From contig NZ_CP029642.1 of assembly GCF_003268655.1 (NCBI RefSeq), positions 2,046,001 to 2,110,000 of the forward strand: a stretch of 64,000 nt of DNA, written 5' to 3'. Below are positions 28,206 through 36,283 of this stretch, piece by piece; position 1 is the stretch's first letter, and each line of letters opens with the position of its first letter. The notes under the pieces were generated by a model, which ran no database searches, was not told where the DNA came from, and saw only the letters and a program-made list of their open reading frames with translations. Made by a program: the position numbers and the translations under genes. This DNA comes from Arthrobacter dokdonellae (GTDB lineage Bacteria; Actinomycetota; Actinomycetes; Actinomycetales; Micrococcaceae).

Positions 28206-29475
28206 GCCAAGGCGCCCGCGCATTATCAGCACGCGTCCCACCGCAACCCCGGCTGCGCAACAGGGCGGGCCCGGCAGGAACCTGCCGCACCAGGAATTTC
28301 CCGGGGACGACGCGGCGAAGGCCGGCTCCGGCGCCCCCGCGCCCAAGGCCCGGGCGACCAACGCCAAGGTGTCCGTCGCGCCGGTGCCCGACGAGGACTC
28401 CGTCGCCACGGACCGGACATCCGGGGCGGCGTCGGGGGGCCCCGAGGCCTCCCGACCCGACGGCCGTGCCACGGTGGCTGCGAAACGGGCTGGCGCCAGG
28501 CATTCCGGGACCGGACGGGACCACCCGCCGTCCGGCGCGCAGCAGCCCGGTGACCCACGCGCCGGCGACCGGAAGACCGGCGCCCGGCGCGCGGGATCCG
28601 ACGAGGCCGATGCGCGGGGCACCAGGTACAGCCTGTGGCCACGCTTCGGGCGGGGATCCCAACGGGCAGCCGCGCCCCGCACCGCCGGCAACGCGACCGC
28701 CGCGCCGGGCACCGCCGGGGGAGAGGGCGGAGCCCGGGTGCTGGCGTTTCCCGAGCCGGCGCACAAGCGGAGGCGCAGGCGCGTTTGGCTGGGCGCGGCG
28801 GGGATCGCCGCCGTCCTGGCCGTGGTCATGGCGCTGGCACTGTTTTCGCCGGCCCTGGCCGTCAAGAAGGTCACCTTCGACGGGGGCAGGCTGATCGCGG
28901 ACAAGACGCTGCAGGCGGCGGTTGCGCCGCTGATCGGGCGTCCGCTGCCGCAGGTGACGCAGGGCGACGTGGATGCGCTGCTGGCCAAGGTGCCCCAAAT
29001 CAAGCGTTCGAGCATTGAGGCGCGTCCGCCGTCCACGCTTCTGGTGCACGTGGTGGAGCGTGTTCCCGTGGCGCTGCTGAAGGTCGGCCCGGCCTGGATC
29101 CAGGTGGACCAGGACGGCGTGCCGCTGGGCAAGGTCGCGGACCAGTCGAAGGTTTCGTTGCCCCTGATTAACGGGGGGACGGCCGCTGTCGGCACGGCCA
29201 CCTTCCGGGCCATCACTGCGGTGCTTGCCACGCTGCCGAAGTCTGTCCTGGGCAAGCTGGCGAGTGCCTCGGCAAAGTCGCCGGACGCCGTCGAACTGCA
29301 AATGGTTGATGGCAAGACGGTGGTCTGGGGCAATGCTTCCGACATGGAGCTGAAGGCCCAGGTCCTGGACGCCCTGGTCAACGCACCGGCGCCGGTGCCG
29401 ACAGACGGGGCACCCCCGCCCCCGCCGGTCAAGGTGTACGACGTCAGCGCGCCCCGCCATCCTGTGACACGCTAG
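28198..29475 (+). CDS. ftsQ: Cell-division protein FtsQ with long cytoplasmic head
   Basis: A 425-aa bitopic divisome protein. The first 190 or so residues are a disordered, Arg/Pro/Ala/Gly-rich cytoplasmic region, much longer than in most FtsQ proteins. One membrane span follows (VWLGAAGIAAVLAVVMALALF), then a POTRA domain (ALAVKKVTFDGGRLIADKTLQAAV ... QGDVDALLAKVPQIKRSSIEARPPSTLLVHVVERVPVALL) and the FtsQ beta domain. I chose GTG at 28198, preceded by a G-rich ribosome site and overlapping the murC stop by 8 nt. FtsQ links early and late divisome proteins by binding FtsL/DivIC. Confidence 0.88.
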   Translation: MAEPRRPRIISTRPTATPAAQQGGPGRNLPHQEFPGDDAAKAGSGAPAPKARATNAKVSVAPVPDEDSVATDRTSGAASGGPEASRPDGRATVAAKRAGARHSGTGRDHPPSGAQQPGDPRAGDRKTGARRAGSDEADARGTRYSLWPRFGRGSQRAAAPRTAGNATAAPGTAGGEGGARVLAFPEPAHKRRRRRVWLGAAGIAAVLAVVMALALFSPALAVKKVTFDGGRLIADKTLQAAVAPLIGRPLPQVTQGDVDALLAKVPQIKRSSIEARPPSTLLVHVVERVPVALLKVGPAWIQVDQDGVPLGKVADQSKVSLPLINGGTAAVGTATFRAITAVLATLPKSVLGKLASASAKSPDAVELQMVDGKTVVWGNASDMELKAQVLDALVNAPAPVPTDGAPPPPPVKVYDVSAPRHPVTR

Positions 29476-29480
29476 GGGTG

Positions 29481-29509
29481 CGCAAAAAGACGCCGGGCCG
29501 CTTTTTTGT
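29481..29509 (+). terminator. Weak terminator between ftsQ and ftsZ
   Basis: CAAAAAG and CTTTTTTG flank a GC-rich centre and end in a T run shortly after the ftsQ stop. It may partially separate ftsZ, which has its own promoter region, from the upstream operon. Confidence 0.4.
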
Positions 29510-29571
29510 CGCGGATTCACGCGACACGCGGCGGCGGTTATTGCATGCGGGCGTGATGCACCATAGCGTCA

Positions 29572-29622
29572 CTGACAAGAGTTAGTTGACATAACTATAA
29601 CCTTCAAGTTGAAGGTTAAGCT
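29572..29622 (+). promoter_or_regulatory. ftsZ promoter with 21-bp palindromic operator
   Basis: CTGACA (29572-29577) and TATAAC (29596-29601) are 18 bp apart; a second TTGACA is at 29586. The sequence 29598-29618 is a perfect palindrome (TAACCTTCAA, G, TTGAAGGTTA) overlapping the -10 and expected start. TTCAAG recurs further down the leader, including a TTCAAG/CTTGAA hairpin near 29630-29646. A regulator site is likely, but its owner is not known. Confidence 0.55.
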
Positions 29623-29707
29623 ACGTAGTTTCAAGTACCGCTTGAAGCTGCAAGGCCCAGCAGCAACCAAAGAACTTCAAGCAAGATACGAACAAGGGAC
29701 ACTTAAC

Positions 29708-30886
29708 GTGGCAGCACCCCAGAATTACTTGGCCGTCATCAAGGTCGTCGGCATCGGCGGCGGCGGCGTAAACGCAGTGAACCGCATGATTGACGTGGGC
29801 TTGCGCGGCGTTGAGTTCATTGCCATCAACACCGACGCCCAGGCGCTGTTGATGAGTGACGCGGACGTCAAGCTCGACGTCGGGCGCGAACTGACCCGCG
29901 GGCTCGGAGCCGGTGCCAACCCCGACGTCGGACGGCAGGCGGCGGAGGACCACCAGGAGGAAATCGAAGAGGTGCTCCGCGGCGCGGACATGGTCTTCGT
30001 CACGGCCGGCGAGGGCGGTGGCACCGGCACCGGCGGCGCGCCCGTCGTGGCACGGATCGCCCGTTCACTCGGCGCCCTGACCATCGGCGTGGTCACGCGC
30101 CCGTTCACCTTTGAGGGCCGTCGCCGCGCCACGAGTGCCGAGAACGGCATCGAGGCCCTGCGCGACGAGGTCGACACCCTCATTGTGATCCCCAACGACC
30201 GCCTGCTCTCCATCAGTGACCGCAACGTCTCCGTCCTTGACGCGTTCCGCTCGGCCGATCAGGTCCTGCTCTCGGGTGTCCAGGGCATCACGGACCTGAT
30301 CACCACGCCCGGCCTGATCAACCTCGACTTCGCCGACGTCAAGTCCGTCATGCAGGGTGCCGGCTCGGCCCTCATGGGCATTGGTTCGGCCCGCGGCGAG
30401 GACCGTGCCGTCAAGGCCGCCGAACTCGCCATCGCCTCACCGCTGCTGGAAGCCTCCATTGACGGCGCCCACGGCGTGCTGCTCTCCATCCAGGGCGGTT
30501 CCGACCTGGGCCTGTTCGAGATCAACGAGGCAGCCCGCCTGGTCCAGGAAGTGGCCCACCCCGAAGCCAACATCATCTTCGGCGCCGTCATTGACGACGC
30601 CCTGGGCGACGAGGCCCGCGTCACGGTCATCGCCGCAGGCTTTGACTCCCCGGACAGCGTCACGGACGTACCCGAGAAGGCCGCGGCCGCGCAGGCCGCG
30701 CCGCCGGTGCCCGCCACGGTTCCCTCCACCGGCGCCTCGGTGACAAACCTGAACCAGTGGGGCCAGCAGTCCGCGGCGCACGTGCCGGCAGACGGCGGCT
30801 TTGACGTGGAGCTGCCGGCGATCGTTGAGCCCGACCTCACGGGCCACCGTTCCGACGACCTCGACGTGCCGGACTTCCTGAAGTAG
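29708..30886 (+). CDS. ftsZ: Cell-division GTPase FtsZ
   Basis: A 392-aa tubulin-like GTPase that forms the Z ring. [18 protein letters not shown] opens the GTP-binding domain, the tubulin signature GGGTGTG is at 103-109, and [25 protein letters not shown] is in the C-terminal domain. A variable linker ends in the conserved peptide [10 protein letters not shown], which binds SepF and other partners. The GTG at 29708 gives the usual N-terminus ([13 protein letters not shown]); an upstream in-frame extension runs through the promoter leader. ftsA is absent, as usual for Actinobacteria, and SepF downstream probably tethers the ring to the membrane. Confidence 0.97.
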   Translation: MAAPQNYLAVIKVVGIGGGGVNAVNRMIDVGLRGVEFIAINTDAQALLMSDADVKLDVGRELTRGLGAGANPDVGRQAAEDHQEEIEEVLRGADMVFVTAGEGGGTGTGGAPVVARIARSLGALTIGVVTRPFTFEGRRRATSAENGIEALRDEVDTLIVIPNDRLLSISDRNVSVLDAFRSADQVLLSGVQGITDLITTPGLINLDFADVKSVMQGAGSALMGIGSARGEDRAVKAAELAIASPLLEASIDGAHGVLLSIQGGSDLGLFEINEAARLVQEVAHPEANIIFGAVIDDALGDEARVTVIAAGFDSPDSVTDVPEKAAAAQAAPPVPATVPSTGASVTNLNQWGQQSAAHVPADGGFDVELPAIVEPDLTGHRSDDLDVPDFLK

Positions 30887-30932
30887 TCGCGCCCGTTGAC
30901 AGCGCAGCGCCAGGCTGCGCGGGGAGGCCGGG

Positions 30933-31694
30933 TTGCCCGTGCTGTGGTTCTCTGAAGAAGTCCGTCCCGGATTGTGGGTCGGGTTCACGGATGCCGCGGC
31001 CGGCAACCTGGCCTTTCACGTTGGCGACGCTCCTGCGCGGGTTTCCGCGAACAGGGCGGCCGTCGACGCCCGTGTGACCGGAATGGCCGGCGCCTCCTCC
31101 GGACTCCACCTGCAATACATGGACCAGGTCCACGGAAGGGACGTGGCCGAGGTGCGTGTGCCGGCCCCCGCTCCGGCCTCCGGAACCCTGCCCGCCGGGC
31201 CGACGGCGGATGCTATGGTCTCGCGTTCGGCCAGCCTGGCCGTGATGGTCGCCGATTGCGTGCCCGTGGTCTTTGCCGGTGCGGACGCCGACGGTGCGCC
31301 CGTGCTCGGCGTCGCCCACGCGGGCCGGCCCGGCGTGGAAAAGGGCGTCATTGCCGCCACAGTTTCCGGGCTCCGGACTGCCGGTGCGGTGACCCTTCAG
31401 GCGTGGATCGGCCCCAGCGTGTGCGGACGCTGCTACGAGGTGCCGGTGGAGATGCGGGCAGCGGTTTCCGCCGTCGAGCCGGCAGCGCGCTCCACGACGT
31501 CCTGGGGCACGCCCGCGCTGGACCTGCCTGCCGCCGTCGCAGCCCGCCTTGACGGCCTGGGCGTGCGCGCACGGAACGTGGGCGTGTGCACCCTCGAACA
31601 CGACTCGTTTTTCTCCCACCGGCGCTCCGTACGCGACGGCGCCGCCGAAGGGCGCTTCGTCGGGTTCGCCGCCCTTGCCTCCGGCCCGGACTGA
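30933..31694 (+). CDS. pgeF: Peptidoglycan editing factor / multicopper-fold purine-ligand enzyme
   Basis: A 253-aa YfiH-family (DUF152) protein. The metal site is His67 (DQVHG), Cys109 (VADCVPVVF) and His129 (GVAHAGRPG). CTLEHDSFFSHRR is near the end. Family members remove wrongly incorporated amino acids from peptidoglycan precursors or act on purine nucleosides, and were once called laccases. The TTG at 30933 is the likely start because GGGAGG lies at ideal distance; a GTG two codons later is possible. It stands 46 nt after ftsZ, its usual position in Actinobacteria. Confidence 0.9.
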   Translation: MPVLWFSEEVRPGLWVGFTDAAAGNLAFHVGDAPARVSANRAAVDARVTGMAGASSGLHLQYMDQVHGRDVAEVRVPAPAPASGTLPAGPTADAMVSRSASLAVMVADCVPVVFAGADADGAPVLGVAHAGRPGVEKGVIAATVSGLRTAGAVTLQAWIGPSVCGRCYEVPVEMRAAVSAVEPAARSTTSWGTPALDLPAAVAARLDGLGVRARNVGVCTLEHDSFFSHRRSVRDGAAEGRFVGFAALASGPD

Positions 31695-31747
31695 GCGCCG
31701 TGCCCCGACGTTTTCCGGCAGTTTTCCACAGCGAAGGTACCCCACGC

Positions 31748-32497
31748 ATGAACACCCTGGACGACCGCACCTCCCAGCTCGCGGACAACCTCGCTTCCGT
31801 TAACGCACGGATCCGCCGCGCTGCCGACGCCGCCGACCGCGCGGATGTCCCGGCACTGATCGTCGTGACGAAATTCCACCCCGCCGCCGACGTCACGCTC
31901 CTGCGCGGCCTGGGCGTGGCGGACGTGGGGGAGAACCGCGACCAGGAGGCGGCGGCCAAGGCGGCTGCCGTCGCCGACCCTGCGCTGCGCTGGCACTTCA
32001 TCGGGCAGCTGCAGGGCAACAAGGCCAAATCGGTGGTGCAATACGCCCATTCCGTGCACTCGGTGGACAGGGCGTCGCTCGTGGCGGCACTGGGCCGGGC
32101 CGTGGCGGTCCAGCAGGACCGCGACGGGCGCGCGCCACTTGAATGCTTCATCCAGGTCGATCTCTCCCAGTCCGGCCGCAGTGGCGGGGAGCGGGGGGCC
32201 GGCCCGAGGGGCCGGGGAGGGGCGGCGCCGTCGGACGTCCCGGCCCTCGCGGACGCGGTGGCGGACACCCCGGGGCTCTCGCTGGCCGGCGTCATGGCCG
32301 TGGCGCCGCTGGGCGTGGACCCCGCAGCGGCCTTTGCCCTGCTGGCCCGGGTTTCCGCGGCCGTGGTGGCCCAACACCCCGGCGCGGCGGCCATCTCCGC
32401 CGGCATGAGCCAGGACCTGGAACAGGCCATTGCCGCCGGGGCGACACACCTGCGTGTCGGTTCCGATATACTCGGCCCCCGCCCTGCCGTGCGGTAG
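31748..32497 (+). CDS. YggS-family pyridoxal-phosphate homeostasis protein
   Basis: A 249-aa PLP-binding protein with an alanine-racemase-like barrel fold. Lys42 in LIVVTKFHP binds the cofactor; GVADVGENRDQEAAAKAA, WHFIGQLQGNKAKSVV, SVDRASLVAALG and SAGMSQDLEQAIAAGATHLRVGSDILG are typical family segments. It controls free PLP levels rather than catalysing a dedicated reaction. A Gly/Arg-rich insertion (GGERGAGPRGRGGAAP) sits in the middle. The ATG at 31748 is chosen since homology begins right after it. Position between pgeF and sepF is conserved in Gram-positive bacteria. Confidence 0.92.
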   Translation: MNTLDDRTSQLADNLASVNARIRRAADAADRADVPALIVVTKFHPAADVTLLRGLGVADVGENRDQEAAAKAAAVADPALRWHFIGQLQGNKAKSVVQYAHSVHSVDRASLVAALGRAVAVQQDRDGRAPLECFIQVDLSQSGRSGGERGAGPRGRGGAAPSDVPALADAVADTPGLSLAGVMAVAPLGVDPAAAFALLARVSAAVVAQHPGAAAISAGMSQDLEQAIAAGATHLRVGSDILGPRPAVR

Positions 32498-32587
32498 CGT
32501 TTTAGGTGTTGGCGACAACAGGAATGTTAGAGCCGGTCCACCGCACCATGCTTAAAGGGCAGAATGCTTAACTAACGAGGAGCTACC

Positions 32588-33109
32588 ATGGCTGGCGCTC
32601 TGCGCAAGACAATGATCTATCTTGGGCTCGCCGACGGTGACGAGCACTACGAGGCCGAGCAGGCCCCCTCCATACCCAAGGGTGAGGACCCCGCTGCGGA
32701 CCTCGAACGGGAGCCGGCTCCGGCACCCGTGGCCCAACCCGCGGCCCCCAAGGCGGGCGACGACGAATACCGGGCACCGGTGACCCCCATCAAGCGTGCC
32801 GCATCAAATCGGGAAGAGGCTGCAAGCTTGCGTCAAATTACCACTGTCCACCCGCGCTCCTACAATGACGCCAAGATCATCGGGGAGAGCTTCCGTGACG
32901 GCATCCCCGTCATCATGAATGTCACCGACATGGGTGAAGCCGATGCGAAGCGGCTGGTTGACTTTTCCGCCGGCCTGGTCTTCGGCCTGCGCGGTTCGAT
33001 CGAACGTGTCACCAACAAGGTGTTCCTGCTCTCGCCGTCCTACATCGAGGTCTTGGGCGATGACAAGAAGATCTCCGACACCCAGGCCAGCTTCTTCAAC
33101 CAGAGCTGA
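32588..33109 (+). CDS. sepF: Z-ring membrane anchor SepF
   Basis: A 173-aa protein that binds the FtsZ tail and inserts an amphipathic N-terminal helix ([16 protein letters not shown]) into the membrane. A charged linker follows (about 20-70) and then the conserved SepF core: [78 protein letters not shown] stands upstream of the ATG at 32588. In organisms without FtsA this is the main membrane tether for FtsZ. Confidence 0.95.
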   Translation: MAGALRKTMIYLGLADGDEHYEAEQAPSIPKGEDPAADLEREPAPAPVAQPAAPKAGDDEYRAPVTPIKRAASNREEAASLRQITTVHPRSYNDAKIIGESFRDGIPVIMNVTDMGEADAKRLVDFSAGLVFGLRGSIERVTNKVFLLSPSYIEVLGDDKKISDTQASFFNQS

Positions 33110-33127
33110 CAGGCGTCCACGCCAGCC

Positions 33128-33170
33128 ATAACGCATTGCCCGGACACCTGGTGTCCGGGCAATGCGTTAT
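33128..33170. terminator. 20-bp perfect hairpin between sepF and yggT
   Basis: The arms 33128-33147 and 33151-33170 are perfect reverse complements with a 3-nt loop. There is no T tract on the plus strand. It could act as a terminator or as a stability element for sepF mRNA. Confidence 0.65.
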
Positions 33171-33239
33171 ATACGGTAACTGTGGAAACGGGTACGCTTA
33201 ATTGGTTTCAGTTCCACTTTCATCCGCTCCCAAGGGAAT

Positions 33240-33554
33240 GTGTTCACGCGCGTGTCAAATCCATTAAGCCTCGTTTTTGGGCTGCTTTACCTGCTGCTGC
33301 TGCTGTACTTCCTCACGCTCCTGGTCCGGCTGGTATTTGACTGGATCCAGGTCTTTGCGCGTGAGTGGCGTCCCCGCGGGGCCGCGCTGGTGGGAGCCTC
33401 CTTCATCTACCGGTTGACGGACCCGCCCCTCCGTACGCTGCGGCGCCTGATTCCTCCGCTGCGCATCGGCAGCGTTGCCCTGGACATCGGCTTCCTGCTG
33501 CTGCTGGTGGCGGTCGGCATTGCGATGAGCGTTACAAGGAGTTTGGCGGTTTAA
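33240..33554 (+). CDS. YggT-family membrane protein
   Basis: A 104-aa protein with two hydrophobic segments (LVFGLLYLLLLLYFLTLLVRLVFDW and ALDIGFLLLLVAVGIAMSV) joined by a short loop with YRLTDPPLRTLRRLIPPLRIG, the YggT signature. The start is GTG at 33240, close behind AAGGGAA; a second GTG at 33252 is possible. The gene is regularly found between sepF and divIVA. Its role is not established; osmotic or division-linked functions have been proposed for relatives. Confidence 0.88.
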   Translation: MFTRVSNPLSLVFGLLYLLLLLYFLTLLVRLVFDWIQVFAREWRPRGAALVGASFIYRLTDPPLRTLRRLIPPLRIGSVALDIGFLLLLVAVGIAMSVTRSLAV

Positions 33555-33586
33555 CGCCGCGGCGTTAGTTTTCAACGCCAAAAGGC

Positions 33587-33592
33587 TATATT
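33587..33592 (+). promoter_or_regulatory. Likely -10 element of divIVA
   Basis: TATATT in the 146-bp gap before divIVA, with TTAGTT 17 bp upstream as a weak -35. The leader of about 100 nt contains no supported gene. Confidence 0.45.
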
Positions 33593-33700
33593 GTAAAAAC
33601 CGAGACAGCCTAAGTGCGGATCACATGATTTGCATTAGGCACCGCAGTTTGAACGGCTTCGGCCGGATTCGAAATTTACTTAGACCAACGAGGTGACTAG

Positions 33701-34372
33701 ATGGCGCTCACGCCAGAAGACGTTGTCAACAAGCGGTTCCAGCCGACCAAGTTCCGTGAAGGCTACGACCAGGACGAAGTTGACGACTTTCTTGACGAGA
33801 TAGTTGTGGAACTGCGCCGCCTTCATCAGGAAAATGATGACCTGCGCAAGCAGCTTGCTGACGGCGGGACGGGCGCAAAGGCTGCCCCGGCCGCAGCGGC
33901 GCCGCTGGCGGCCAAGGCTCCCGACGTGGCGGAGTCCGTTCCGGCTGCCCCGGCCGAACCGGCCGCCCCCGAGCCGGTGGTTGAGGCAGCGCCCGTCGTG
34001 GAGTCCAAACCCGCCGCCGCCCCCGCGGGCGCCACGAGCAGTGTCGAATCCGCCGCCGGCGTCCTGGCCATGGCACAGAAGCTGCACGACGAGTACGTCA
34101 ACGCGGGCGTCGAGCAGCGGGACAAGATCATTGCCGAGGCACAGATCGAAGCCAGCTCGCTCGTCAACGATGCGCAGGAAAAGAGCCGGAAGACCCTCGG
34201 CGCCCTCGAGCAGCAGCGCTCCGTCCTGGAACGCAAGGTCGAACAGCTCCGCGGCTTTGAGCGCGACTACCGCTCACGCCTGAAGACCTACATCGAAGGC
34301 CAGCTCCGCGACCTCGATGCCCGCGGCTCCGTTGCCTCCCCAGACTTCGCCGAAGGCAACTCGGAGTCCTAG
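33701..34372 (+). CDS. divIVA: Polar growth scaffold DivIVA (Wag31)
   Basis: A 223-aa coiled-coil protein that gathers at curved membranes, poles and septa. It begins with the DivIVA domain MALTPEDVVNKRFQPTKFREGYDQDEVDDFLDEIVVELRRLHQEN. An Ala/Pro-rich linker (about 55-110) follows, then a second coiled coil (VLAMAQKLHDEYVNAGVEQRDKIIAEAQIEA ... LRGFERDYRSRLKTYIEGQL). In Actinobacteria it directs tip growth and is a target of Ser/Thr kinases. GAGGTGA is the ribosome site. A strong hairpin follows the gene. Confidence 0.95.
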   Translation: MALTPEDVVNKRFQPTKFREGYDQDEVDDFLDEIVVELRRLHQENDDLRKQLADGGTGAKAAPAAAAPLAAKAPDVAESVPAAPAEPAAPEPVVEAAPVVESKPAAAPAGATSSVESAAGVLAMAQKLHDEYVNAGVEQRDKIIAEAQIEASSLVNDAQEKSRKTLGALEQQRSVLERKVEQLRGFERDYRSRLKTYIEGQLRDLDARGSVASPDFAEGNSES

Positions 34373-34417
34373 GGACTCCTGCAGTCACACGAACCCAGGC
34401 CGCGAGGCCGGGCAACC

Positions 34418-34459
34418 GCCAAGCCGGCGGTGCGGGAATCCCCGCACCGCCGGCTTGGC
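34418..34459 (+). terminator. Strong hairpin after divIVA
   Basis: Perfect 19-bp arms (34418-34436 and 34441-34459) with a 4-nt loop, 45 nt after the divIVA stop. No long T run follows, which is common for terminators in high-GC actinobacteria. Confidence 0.75.
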
Positions 34460-34626
34460 GCCGTTAACAACGCCGGCACCCGCCCCGTATGCGGCCGGCC
34501 GCAAAGCCCGTGCCGCGCCCGGCCGCATGGACACCTATGATGGTGGTGTGCCCCGCCGGGGACCGCACAACCCTCCGGCATCAGCGACCACCGGTGTCGG
34601 TTGACACCAGCGACAATGAAAGAACC

Positions 34627-35283
34627 ATGAGCGACGACTCCCCGCAGGAACCTGCCACCAACCCCCACCAGAGAGACATGCCCGCCGCACCGGCCGCCGG
34701 GGCGGGGGGCGGCACCCAAGCCCGCACCCGGCGTCGTGCCTTCCTTCTGGTCTGGGTGGGATTCGCGGCGCTGGCCTACGTGTGCGACCAGCTCACCAAG
34801 CTGTGGGTGACCGGCACCATGGTGGAAGGCCAGCGCACACCGGTCATCCCCGGCATCCTGCAGTGGTATTACATCCGCAACTCCGGCGCGGCGTTCTCCA
34901 TCGGCGAGGGATTCACCTGGTTCTTTACGCTGGTCATGGCCGCGGTTGCGGTGTTCATCATTGTCCTCTCCCGCCGCATCGGATCGTTCTGGTGGGCCCT
35001 GGGCCTGGGACTGCTGCTGGGCGGCGCTCTGGGCAACCTGACCGACCGGCTCTTCCGCGAGCCGTCGTTTGGCATGGGCCACGTGGTGGATTTCATCTCC
35101 TTCCCGCACTTTGCCATCTTCAACATGGCGGACATGGCCGTGGTGGGGGGCGTCATCACCGTCTGCCTGCTGACACTTCTGGGGATCCCGCTGGCCGGCC
35201 GGCGCGCCCGTGCCGCGGAAACAGCGGGTGCCGGCCCGGACGCGGGTCCCGCGGGGGAGGCGGGGGATTCCGCCCATGACTGA
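34627..35283 (+). CDS. lspA: Lipoprotein signal peptidase (signal peptidase II)
   Basis: A 218-aa aspartic membrane protease that removes signal peptides from prolipoproteins after Cys lipidation. Four membrane spans are visible. The catalytic Asp pair is Asp140 (GNLTDRLF) and Asp169 (FNMADMAV), with [11 protein letters not shown] before them. A 36-residue hydrophilic head precedes the first span. I placed the start at the ATG at 34627; the frame is open further upstream without family character. It overlaps the following pseudouridine synthase gene by 8 nt. Confidence 0.93.
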   Translation: MSDDSPQEPATNPHQRDMPAAPAAGAGGGTQARTRRRAFLLVWVGFAALAYVCDQLTKLWVTGTMVEGQRTPVIPGILQWYYIRNSGAAFSIGEGFTWFFTLVMAAVAVFIIVLSRRIGSFWWALGLGLLLGGALGNLTDRLFREPSFGMGHVVDFISFPHFAIFNMADMAVVGGVITVCLLTLLGIPLAGRRARAAETAGAGPDAGPAGEAGDSAHD

Positions 35284-36199
35284 GACGTTCACGGTCCCTG
35301 TGGAGGCGGCCGGCCGCCGCGTCGACGCCGCCCTGGCCGAGCTGCTGGGCATCTCCCGGTCGGTGGCGGCGCTGCTGTGCTCCGAGGGCAACGTGCTCCA
35401 GGACGGCGCCGCCGTGGGGAAGTCGGAGAAGTTCCGGGCCGGCGCCAGCATCCAGGTGACCATCCCCGAACGGCGCGACCCGCTCGCCGTCGTCGTCGAG
35501 CCCGTCGACGGACTGGAAATACTGCTCGACGACGAGGAGTTCGTTGTCGTGGACAAGCCGGTGGGCGTCGCCGCGCACCCGTCGCCCGGCTGGGTGGGTC
35601 CCACCGTGGTGGGAGGCCTCGCCGCGGCCGGCTACCGCATTTCCACGTCCGGGGCGCAGGAACGGGCCGGAATTGTCCACCGCCTGGACGTGGGGACATC
35701 CGGGGCCATGGTGGTGGCCAAGACGGAACATGCGTACACCGTACTGAAGCAGGCCTTCCGCGACCGCACCGTGGACAAGGTCTACCATGCCGTGGTCCAG
35801 GGGCTTCCCGATCCGCTTCAGGGCACCATTGACGCGCCGATCGGCCGCCACCCGGGACACGACTGGCGGTTCGCCGTTATCGAGGACGGGCGCGCCTCCG
35901 TCACCCACTACGAAGTTCTGGAGGCGTTTGGGAAGGCGACCCTCGTGGAGGTCCATCTGGAAACCGGACGCACCCATCAGATCCGCGTGCACTTCTCGGC
36001 CCTGCGCCATCCCTGTGCAGGCGACCTTACCTATGGCGCAGACCCAAAGCTCGCGGCCGAGCTGGGCCTGACCAGGCAGTGGCTGCACGCCCACAAGCTC
36101 GGCTTCACGCATCCGTCCACGGGAAAGCCGGTGGCCGTCACCAGCCCGTATCCGCAGGACCTTGACTACGCCTTGAAGGCGCTGCGCGGCGAGCCCTGA
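35276..36199 (+). CDS. rluD: RluD-family 23S rRNA pseudouridine synthase
   Basis: A 307-aa enzyme with an N-terminal S4 RNA-binding domain ([31 protein letters not shown]) and the RluA/RluD catalytic domain. [19 protein letters not shown] (HRLD at 135-138) contains the nucleophile Asp138; [26 protein letters not shown] follows. It isomerises uridines in 23S rRNA; the exact sites are inferred from the family. The ATG at 35276 overlaps lspA, the usual partner in Gram-positive genomes. Confidence 0.92.
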   Translation: MTETFTVPVEAAGRRVDAALAELLGISRSVAALLCSEGNVLQDGAAVGKSEKFRAGASIQVTIPERRDPLAVVVEPVDGLEILLDDEEFVVVDKPVGVAAHPSPGWVGPTVVGGLAAAGYRISTSGAQERAGIVHRLDVGTSGAMVVAKTEHAYTVLKQAFRDRTVDKVYHAVVQGLPDPLQGTIDAPIGRHPGHDWRFAVIEDGRASVTHYEVLEAFGKATLVEVHLETGRTHQIRVHFSALRHPCAGDLTYGADPKLAAELGLTRQWLHAHKLGFTHPSTGKPVAVTSPYPQDLDYALKALRGEP

Positions 36200-36271
36200 C
36201 CGACGCTGGCGCGGTTGCTGGTAGGAGGCGCCGCGGCATGCCATTGCCCGCTGCGCTCACCTTTTCACACG

Positions 36272-36277
36272 TAGGAT
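36272..36277 (+). promoter_or_regulatory. -10 element of dnaE (leaderless)
   Basis: TAGGAT lies 6 nt before the GTG at 36284, in an 84-bp intergenic gap. The first transcribed base should be at the start codon. Confidence 0.55.
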
Positions 36278-36283
36278 GGTGGG

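Noticed and set aside
26388-29432. Very long open frame on the minus strand opposite murC and ftsQ, and similar ones opposite ftsI, murE, dnaE, glnE and pknL
   Set aside because: They mirror well-supported genes in high-GC DNA, have Arg/Gly/Ala/His-rich composition without family motifs, and lack ribosome sites.
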